A stretch of 64,000 nt of DNA, from the NCBI GenBank assembly GCA_018292915.2, contig JACVVK020000087.1, positions 797,501-861,500 on the forward strand, given 5' to 3'. Position numbers and translations under genes: made by a program. The stretch's first letter is position 1; each line of letters opens with the position of its first letter. Shown here piece after piece: positions 55,807 to 64,000 of this stretch. Origin of the DNA: Batillaria attramentaria. Lineage: Eukaryota; Mollusca; Gastropoda; Batillariidae. The notes below the pieces were generated by a model, which ran no database searches, had not been told where the DNA came from, and was given only the letters and a program-made list of their open reading frames with translations.

Positions 55807-58800
55807 GGTGGTGGTGGCGACAGTGGTGGTGCCAAAAGTAACAGCCCAGAATCTCTCGCGGCCAAAGATGACATCTCGCAAACTGAGCTGGACATGACCA
55901 TGCTAGAGCGGAAGAAAAAGGCCGTAGGCTCGAGAGGTCTCCGTGCCGCCAGCGCTGTCAGCGGACGCGCAGAAAATCCCGGGAAGGATAAGAAAGAAAA
56001 AGGAAAGAAGCCTGCACGGGTCGACATCAGTGACGATGCCAGTATACCCATCATCGACCTGAACGAGAGCGTGCTGATCGGCGGTGACCTTGACACCCCT
56101 CAGGACGTGGAAGAGGTAGCTGCATCGTCAGGAGCCTTTGATGTCGACGACGACGCCGACAGTGACAAGTCTGATGATGATGATAATAACGACGATGATG
56201 ATACGCCCAGCATCGGCCGAAGGAGGCGAGGATCACGTCGACGGCCCAAGAAGCATACTCAGCGCACAGGCCGGGATGCAGTAACATCTGTGAAGGTGGA
56301 TGAAACTTCCAAATCCGCGCAGACTTCTCTTGAGGGAGCGGACGGAGAAGGCAAAACGGACCCCGGAAGTATATCCTCTGGCAGCGACCAAGAGGGCAAA
56401 TCGCTTGCGCCATCAGAGTCTTCCAGTGTGGAGGTGCACGAGACTTCTTCTGCTGTAAAGACCGAAACTTTAGACAAGGGAACCGCTGAATCCGTTTCTA
56501 TGGGAACGGACAAAGGCTCCAAAGGCAGCTCTAGTGTCGAGGATAAGAATCAGGGGATAAATGGCAACGAATCTAGAGAGATACAGCCCAACGATGAGCT
56601 GCAAACTGACCTGAGTTTCATCGACGATGAAACTGACGATGATGTGGGTGAGAACGACGATGAGTCACTGAAAGAAGTACTGTCACACATGCTGGAAGAC
56701 ATGGCAGACAACGGAGACCACCTCCTTGAGGAAGACATTTCTATCAGAGTGAAGAGAAGCCCGCGGTCCGTGAGTTCTGCCTTCTCCAAAAAAGATGACC
56801 ACGTCGAACCGGATATGCCGGCACTCAATGTCCAGAATGGTCCCAGAACGAAGAGGGAATCACAGACGCCTGCCGCAGGCCAGGCACGGGCTGTGAACGC
56901 TGCGCGGGGTCTGCGAGATAAGAGAGAATCCGAATCACAGAGTGCTGAATGGGAACCCCTCCGCGAGAAACGGGCGCTGAAAGTCACGGATGGTGGCTGG
57001 GAAAGTATGATATCACAGAATACTCACGTGCCCAGTCTTCGCAACAAACGTGCAGTCAAAGTCTCAGATGGTGCGTGGGAAAGGCTGGAATCACGGGATC
57101 GTGGCTTGAACCTTGCTCGCAATGAAAGGGCATTGAACATTCCGGAGGATATGTTGAGACGGAGGGAACCACGTGGCTTACGTCATCTGCACAAGAAAAG
57201 AGCAGCCAACGTGGATAAGGTCGTGCAAGGAAAGTGGGACCCACAAAATACTAACTCCTCACCCCGCACTATCGGGAGCACGATTCAAAATCAGACACCG
57301 CTGAGGGACACCGACGTGCGTCATGATCAGAAACCACCGCCAGAAAGCAGAACAACTGGCCCTGACTTCACACGATCAGATGTCAATGCTTACTCTGACA
57401 TAGTTTCCAAACTCGGGGTCTTCATAAACGACATGATGTGGAACCGGGTGACTGACGCACAATCAGGGCATGATGTTTCCTCCAACACATCACCCGAGGC
57501 TAAAAGCTTTGAGAACGGCACAAAGAGTAATCGCATGCTTGGCACTCAAGTTCAGGCTTCCTCGGGGAGATTAGCTAAAGCTGAAACCCCGGAGAACCAA
57601 ACGAAAATGAATCGGTTAAATGTTTCATTCAAGATATTATCCAAAGCTGAAACCTTACAGAACGAAACGAAAATGAACCGGATGCTCAACGCTCATGCTG
57701 AAGCCTTGATGCTTGATTCACGACCAACTGCCAACGTCAACACTTCCTCCAAGGGGCTATCAAAAGTTGAACCCTTCAAGAAACCACTATCCAAAGGTGA
57801 AACACTAAAGAATGAAATGAAAATGAATGGAATGGTTAACGCTAATGGTTCCCCCAAGACATCAGTCAAAGCTGAAACCATGAAGAACGCAATGAAAACA
57901 AACGACATGCTTGACGCTGATGCTTCCTCCAAGACATCAGTCAAAGCTGAACCCATGAAGAACGCAGTGAAAAAGAATGGAATGCTTGACGCTAATGGTT
58001 CCCCCAAGACATCAGTCAAAGCTGAAACCATGAAGAACACGATGAAAAAGGATGGAATGCTTGACGCTAATGGTTCCCCCAAGACGTCAGTCAAAGCTGA
58101 AACCATGAACACGATGAAAAAGGATGGAATGCTTGACGCTAATGGTTCCCCCAAGACACCAGTCCAAGCTGAACCCATGAAGAACACAATGAAAAAGAAT
58201 GGAATGCTTGACGCTAATGGTTCGCCCAACCCCAAGAAACCACTATCCAAAGCGGAAACCCTAAAGAATAAAATAAAAATGAATGGAATGCTTAACGCTT
58301 ATGGCTCCTCAAAGACACAAGTCAAAGCTGAACCCATGAAGAATGCAGTGAAAAAGAGTGGAATGCTTGACGCTAATGGTTCCTTCAAGACATCAGTCAA
58401 AGCTGAAGCCGCGAAGAACACAATGAAAATGAATGGAATACTAGACAGAAATGGTTCCTCCAAGGGATTAAGCAAAGCTGAAGCCATGAAGAACGAAATG
58501 AAAACGAACCGAATGCTTGATTCACGATCAAATGCTAACGTAAGCACTTCTTCGAAGAGAGTACCCGAAGCCAAAACCTTCGAAAATGAAATGAAAATGA
58601 ATTGGCTACATGATTCACGATCAAATGGTGTTGCTTCTTCGAGGAGATTACCCACAGCTAAATCCTTTGAAACCGACACGGGCATCAGTCGCATGCCGGA
58701 TGCTGATCTCTCCTCCAATATATTACCCACAGCTAAATCCTTTGAAACCGACACGGGCATCAATCGCATGCCGGATGCTGATCTCTCCTCCAATATATTA

Positions 58801-61437
58801 CCCACAGCTAAATCCTTTGAAACCGACACGGGCATCAATCGCATGCCGGATGCTGATCTCTCCTCCAATATATTACCCAAAGCTAAATCCTTTGAAACCG
58901 ACACGGGCATCAATCGCATGCCGGATGCTGATCTCTCCTCCAATATATTACCCACAGCTAAATCCTTTGAAACCGACACGGGCATCAATCGCATGCCGGA
59001 TGCTGATCTCTCCTCCAATATATTACCCACAGCTAAAACTTTCGAAAATGACATGAAAATGAATCGCACGCCTGGTGCACGACCAAACGCCACTGCTTCC
59101 CTCAAGAGACTATTCACAGGTGAGACCTTCAAAAACGACATGAAGGGAAGTCACATGATTGATGTACAACCGTACGCTAAGTCTTCATCCAAGAAGCTGC
59201 CCGAAGCCAAGCCCACAGAGAGATTGTTCGAAGCTGACACCTTCAAAAATGACATGAAGGGAAATCAGATGCCTGATGTACAACCGCACGACAATGCATC
59301 ACCCAAGAAATTACCCGAAGCTACAACCAAAGAGAGACTATCCAAACCTGAGGCCTTCGAAAACGACATGAAAGGAAATCACATGCCTGATGTACAACCG
59401 CACAAAGCTAAAGCCAAAGACAGACTGTCAAAAGCTGAAACCTTCAGGAACAAAATGAAAATGAGCCGCATGTTTGACGCACGATTAAAAGCTTCTCGCA
59501 AGAAGTTATCCAAAGCTAACACCTTCGAAAATGAAATGAAAGGGCATGCGTTTCACAAGGCCGACATCTCCAGAAAAGACATGTTAAGGAAAGGCATGTT
59601 TGGTGCCCAGTCAGAAGCCAATGCCATAGGGAAAACGTTCGAAAATGGTATCGAGGGGGAAGATTTTTTCAACAGTTTACCCACACCTGTAGCCTTCAGA
59701 AACGAAATGAAAAAGAATCACGTGCTTGACACACAAACAGATGCCAATGCCGGAGCTCAAACCTTCCAAAATGGCGTGAAAGGGTATGCGTTTTACAACA
59801 AGGCTGACATCTCCAGAAAAGACATGAAAAGGAAAGGCATGTTTAATGCCCAGCCAAAAGCCAATGCCAAAGCGAAAACGTTCGAAAATGGTATCGAGGG
59901 GGTTTTCAACAGCTTACCCACACCTGTAGCCTTCAAACACAAAATGAAAAAGAATCACGTGCTTGACACAACAAATGCCAATGCTCAAACCTTCCAAAAT
60001 GGAATGAAAGGAGATGCTGTTTTCAACAAAAACGGCTTGATAAGGAATCGCATGTTTGAGGCACAGTCAAATGACAATGATAAAGCTGAATCCGTCGAAA
60101 ATGGCATCCAGCGGGATGTTTTTTTCAACAGTTTACCCAGACCTGAAGCCGTCAAGAGCGAAATGAAAAAGAATCGCGAGAGTGAGGCACAGTCAGAGTC
60201 AAATGCCAATGCCAAAGCTAAAACCTTCCAAAACGGATTAAAAGGGGATGTTTTTTTCAACAAAGCTGACATCTCCAAAGACGACATGATACGCAGTCGC
60301 CTGCTTGAGGCACAATCAAATGCCGATGCCAAAGCTAAAGCTGCCGAAAACGACATGTTCAGGAGTCTCATGTTCGATGCCATCTTTGGTGTGCCGATAC
60401 CGATATTCTTCTTTCACAGATTTCCACCCGTTCTGCATGAACAGACCATCGTCAGCCACGCACCTGACGTAAAGCTCCAGGAGAGGCTTAACGACTCTCA
60501 CGGGCATTTCCTTGCTGGCCCGCCAGCTCCACCGGGTGACCTCCAACATGTCAAGCACGTGCGCATCAACGGAACAATCACCAAAAAAGGTCGAAAGATA
60601 CCCGTCTCGGGCTTTGCATCCATTATGAAAGCTTTCCGCAACAGGGAAACGTCAAGGAGAAAGGGCATCGTAGAGACGAAGAAACTGCTGATTTCTCTGA
60701 GAATGTCGAACGGAACCGGTTCACCGGTAATGGTCCCAAGGCCGGCATCTGATACCTCCAACCAAGGAGAAACCACGAGGCCCAAAGGCTCAGTGCCAGC
60801 CACTGAAAGGAATGATAACAACAGACCAGTCGGTGGCGTCAGAGTTAGAGTGCAGAGAAACGCCAAGCAGAGGAGTACCGTGCAGGACGTCCAGGGTCAC
60901 GTCAACCAACACCTTCGCCGCCCGCGGACCATCGAAACCGACGTCATCCAAGAATTGTTCCTGCACAACAAAATGGGGGTGAAGTCATCACAAGAACAGG
61001 GATTCATCGAGGCAGAGGCACAGGAAGAACGGCGAGAACGGAAGGAAGCAGACGGCGAAGCAGACAAGTTTGCCTACAGAAGAAAACGTGGCCTGCTGGA
61101 CATTAACATCGAGGACAACTCCAGTGGTGGTGGCGACGATGATGATGACGACAACGATGATGATGATGATGATGATGACGACGATGATGATGATGATGAC
61201 GACGGTGATGACAAAAGAAAGAGAAGCACAGGTAACGAGATTTCTGATGAAGGTGACGCTGACGCTGAAAGTTTGAGACGCAAAAGGGGCGCCGATAAGA
61301 ACTCTGGTGGTGGTGGCAACAAAGATGATGACAGTGGCGATGTAGCAGCGACAGCCAGCACACTTTCTGAACAAATTGATAATTTATTCCCCGATGATTC
61401 AGATGATGGCGACGATGATGCTGGCGGCAATGACTAG
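55033..61437 (+). CDS. Secreted Asp-rich repeat proprotein (gene 2)
   Basis: A single open exon gives 2,134 residues. I start at GCCAAGATGG (55033), a strong Kozak context. The acceptor TTTTCGCCTCCAG at 55005 suggests a 5' non-coding exon, as in gene 1. Residues about 17–35 form a signal peptide (MWVTTLMVFLVLAHAHEA). Then come a basic region with many dibasic sites, a polyAsp run (55732–55801), further acidic blocks, furin-like sites (IRVKRSPRS, YRRKRGLLD, KRKRSTG), and three internal repeat families. These are 22–25-residue 'KAETMKNxMKxNGMLDANGS' units (57.5–58.6 kb), five near-identical 25-residue 'FETDTGINRMPDAD' units (58651–59025), and longer 'NKADISRKDM…FFNSLPTP' units (59.5–60.3 kb). 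A second polyAsp run (61135–61207) precedes the C-terminus. The C-terminal motif order (VIQE, YRRKRGLLDIN, LRRKR, LSEQIDNLF) parallels gene 1. There is no TSP1 domain. The function is unknown; a secreted matrix or processed precursor is inferred. Confidence 0.82.
58651..59025 (+). repeat. 75-bp coding tandem repeat, 5 copies
   Basis: Five 75-bp units start near 58651, 58726, 58801, 58876 and 58951. They are almost identical (one CCCAAAGC variant, one AGTCGC variant) and encode 25 residues each inside gene 2. Confidence 0.97.
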
Positions 61438-61793
61438 TGATGATGACTAGTGGCAGAAACGTAGTCAGGCCAGTCCAGACAACACAGCCGCTTCAAAACA
61501 CAAACTGCAGCCACTATCTCCCCGGAGCATGGGGAAAAATGCAGATTGTAATTTTGACTTTTTGATTTCCCTGTGTTCTCAACACTTCCTTTCACAACTT
61601 TCTTTACAAAAAAGGCATGTTCTGCACATTTTCTCTTTTATTGCTGCATGCATTTTAGGATAACAGTTTTAGAATGAAATTTTTCATTTTCTTTTTTCTT
61701 TTTCTTTTTTAGGAAATATAATTCTTGTCTAAAGCAAACGGGCCCCTGAAAATGTTGCGACAACTGCGTAAAATTTAATTCAAAGTCTGTTGT

Positions 61794-61799
61794 AATAAA
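61794..61799 (+). terminator. Candidate gene 2 polyadenylation signal
   Basis: AATAAA lies 357 bp after the gene 2 stop. A second AATAAA occurs at 62217–62222. Confidence 0.5.
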
Positions 61800-62490
61800 T
61801 CGTCTTTCCACCCAAACTTGGTTCCAACATTTGTTTTCAGATGCATACCCATCACAAGTCACAAACACACACACAAAATACAAAAACAACAATTTATTGC
61901 CATTACTTTATTCATCATCAATTTTTTTTTTTTTTTGCTTTTTGGTTTTTTTTTTTTTTTCTTTCCTCTCTCTCATCTTCAGTCACATTTCTTTCTCCCA
62001 TCTCATTTTCAGCTCCATTCTTTCCTACAAGCAATCTTTCTTTCTTTAAAGATAAACAACGACAAAAAATTCTTTGCAAACACAAGCATTGCAATGCAGT
62101 CAAAATAACATCATCACAAATTTACTGATGCACACATGTAAACAAAGTATACTAAATAGTTTGGGAACATAGCCCACATAAAAACAATATATGTGTAGAA
62201 ACATTTTCATACATGAAATAAACCTTAACGTAAAGATAACAGGCGGAATGTAGGCTAACAAATACAGAAATTCTGGACGGACATGATTTTAAAATTGTTC
62301 CTAAAAACCTACATGTTCCTCAAATTGTAAAGTTGGGAATGAAATTGAGTGTCATATATATACATTTCTATAGCAAAAGATACAAAAGATTCTCTTTCTG
62401 AGCAAACAAGACACCACAAAAATTAAAAAATTGGTTCAATTTGTACATTTCGGGAGGTGCAATGTAGACAAGCTAATGCTCATTTTACTC

Positions 62491-62760
62491 TTGTCTCTAG
62501 CTGTCTACTCCAAGTCCATCTTGTCTCTAGCTGTCTACTCCAAGTCCATCTTGTCTCTAGCTGTCTACTCCAAGTCCATCTTGTCACTAGCTGTCTACTC
62601 CAAGTCCATCTTGTCTCTAGCTGTCTACTCCAAGTCCATCTTGTCTCTAGCTGTCTACTCCAAGTCCATCTTGTCTCTAGCTGTCTACTCCAAGTCCATC
62701 TTGTCTCTAGCTGTCTACTCCAAGTCCATCTTGTCTCTAGCTGTCTACTCCAAGTCCATC
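62491..62760. repeat. 30-bp minisatellite, 9 copies
   Basis: Nine units of 30 bp (TTGTCTCTAGCTGTCTACTC + CAAGTCCATC) differ only by one CTCT→CACT change in unit 4. At 10 codons per unit, all frames stay open, which explains the repetitive ORFs. Confidence 0.98.
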
Positions 62761-62960
62761 ACAATTCCTCAATGTAATACTCTATAACTCACCTTTTCAA
62801 TTAAAAAAAACAAAACAAAAAACCCAGTACATATAGTTTCCGCTGGATGTTGACGTAAAACAATTGAGGCATTCTCACATCTTCAAAATTCTACAACCCC
62901 CCCCCCCCCCTACCCCTGAAAAAAACCCCAAAAACACCCCCCCCCCCCCCCAAAAAAAAA

Positions 62961-62993
<33 letters not shown>

Positions 62994-63460
62994 CCCAAAA
63001 CACACACTAAAAAACCAGCAGGACGGAAAGTGAAAAAAACACGTAAAGTGTATCACAGTTTGGTAAAATGTGGGCTGAGGAAAAAATATCACTGATACTA
63101 TTCACAGCATGGTTATTCATAAACAGCTAGTCGGTAACTGGATATGCGAATAGTAACACAAAACAAACATCGTTCCTGACAGCAAAGGTAAACGTGGAGG
63201 ACATGCTGTCAGCTCAGTTAATGCTGCTATCAAGAAATTTACAAGAAATGTTTTCAGATCAAACACTGACAGTTCTTATTCTAGAAATTCTTGTTCAAGA
63301 CACACACAATAAACAGCTGTGTCACAGACATTTTGTCATATACACTGCACTGAAGTAAATACTGCTTCACCATAAATGCAGTTTCACAGACAGTTCCTCT
63401 AACCAGATACACCCACGTGATTTGCCTTTTCAATGTTCTTTTCATTCAGTCTTGGTGAGA

Positions 63461-63521
63461 GGTGGGTGGGTGGGTGGGCGTTTGGGGGTTTACCGTCCTT
63501 TTCCACCACATACGGGTGATA
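63461..63521 (-). mobile_element. tRNA-derived SINE, tail only
   Basis: Only 61 bp of the SINE 3' end was inserted (GTTTACCGTCCTTTTCCACC, reverse strand). It is flanked by the perfect 14-bp target duplication CAGTCTTGGTGAGA at 63447–63460 and 63522–63535. Confidence 0.85.
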
Positions 63522-63680
63522 CAGTCTTGGTGAGAAGCAACAGTGATATTCAGTCAAGAACAGAACCGCTGATAAACACAGCTGGTGTCCAAAGGTGGAG
63601 AATCCAAACACATGTATCACTGAGGGCACAGAAAGTCACTCTCAGTCAGCAGTGAAGGCGGAAGCAAGATGCAAATGGTT

Positions 63681-63827
63681 TTAGTCGGTATTTAGGATGA
63701 GGCAGACACCCTGGAGGACCCAGTGGCTGGTGTGCTCAGTGGTGGCAAGGTCGGCTTCGAACACGAGACCCACTCCCATGGCATTACGACGCTGCGACGT
63801 CACATACACTGGTGTGCGGAATGTGTT
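63681..63827 (-). CDS. Last coding exon of an unrecognised gene
   Basis: A strong acceptor (CTGTCTTTTGCAG, minus strand) precedes a 147-nt exon that encodes 48 residues and then TAA. It opens NTFRTPVYVTSQRRNAMGVG, continues with LVFEADLATTEHTSHW and ends VLQGVCLILNTD. The codon pattern and acceptor look real, and the exon starts in phase 0. Earlier exons would lie beyond the window's right edge or in the last 170 bp, where none is evident. I do not recognise the family. The gene converges on gene 2. Confidence 0.6.
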   Translation of the reverse strand, partial: NTFRTPVYVTSQRRNAMGVGLVFEADLATTEHTSHWVLQGVCLILNTD

Positions 63828-64000
63828 CTGCAAAAGACAGGAGAATTCAATGACATTTGCAAAGGACATAAACCTCTAGAATATGATGATCTGAACTGCG
63901 TGTTCAGAACACTGTGGGTGTCCACACACCGATTTTATTACATACAGTGTGCAGGTCATGGGTGTGCAAATTCCCATTCTTTTGGAGAAGAAGTGAAGTT

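Larger units (their letters stand above)
61438..63680. other. Region between convergent gene 2 and minus-strand gene
   Basis: It holds the gene 2 3' UTR and probably the 3' UTR of the minus-strand gene ending at 63681. Poly-T runs (61921–61960), C/A-runs (62897–62990) and a 30-bp minisatellite are present. No other gene is seen. Confidence 0.5.

Noticed and set aside
62491..62760. CRISPR-like regular repeat
   Set aside because: The units are directly adjacent with no spacers, in a eukaryotic genome; it is a minisatellite.
62431..62787. ORFs reading SLAVYSKSIL repeats
   Set aside because: They are a by-product of a 30-bp tandem repeat whose length is a multiple of three.

Overview
The window is eukaryotic nuclear DNA. 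It has split genes with GT–AG introns, very many (GT)n/(CA)n, (GA)n/(CT)n and homopolymer tracts, tRNA-derived SINEs, short inverted-repeat elements (MITEs) and 5'-truncated LINE copies. The gene structures and repeat style suggest a lophotrochozoan, most likely a gastropod mollusc. That assignment is an inference; nothing here fixes the species. I reconstructed genes by joining exons at splice sites and checking that the reading phase carried through every junction.

Layout. 1–4.3 kb: microsatellite-rich, no gene recognised. 4.4–5.4 kb: a compact GC-rich cluster with a SAP-domain ORF (+), a THAP zinc-finger ORF (−) and a 40-codon ORF (+), around two inverted copies of a perfect 19-bp motif. 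5.8–6.2 kb: a small ORF with a signal peptide (−). 6.5–15.9 kb: repeats (a G/C-tract inverted-repeat element, a foldback element, SINE and LINE pieces, long CA and AT tracts) and no convincing gene. 16.9–27.8 kb (−): an 11-exon gene for a predicted 933-residue type II membrane protein. It joins a PKDCC/VLK-like secretory-pathway kinase to a second domain resembling the FAM198(GASK1)/FAM20/FJX1 kinases. 28.0–29.4 kb: a pogo-like inverted-repeat element. 32.1–33.9 kb (+): POLR2J (RPB11) in four exons, complete at 117 residues. 34.2–36.7 kb: SINE and LINE insertions.

36.7–61.4 kb holds the most unusual content: two adjacent same-strand genes for very large, secreted, polyaspartate-rich proproteins studded with dibasic (furin-like) sites. 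Gene 1 (37.3–50.6 kb, six coding exons) predicts 2,170 residues and ends in a thrombospondin type-1 domain. Gene 2 (55.0–61.4 kb, one large coding exon) predicts 2,134 residues and lacks that domain. They share size, signal-peptide style, alternating Asp runs and basic sites, and a matching C-terminal motif order, so I read them as a tandem duplicate pair. Intron 5 of gene 1 carries a 12-copy 185-bp satellite and a LINE 3' end that abuts the last exon. A frameshifted ORF lies between the genes on the minus strand. A last coding exon of an unrecognised minus-strand gene enters at 63.7 kb.

The kinase-like gene and the acidic proproteins would all enter the secretory pathway. Extracellular phosphoproteins are typical FAM20/VLK substrates, but a functional link between these neighbours is only a speculation.
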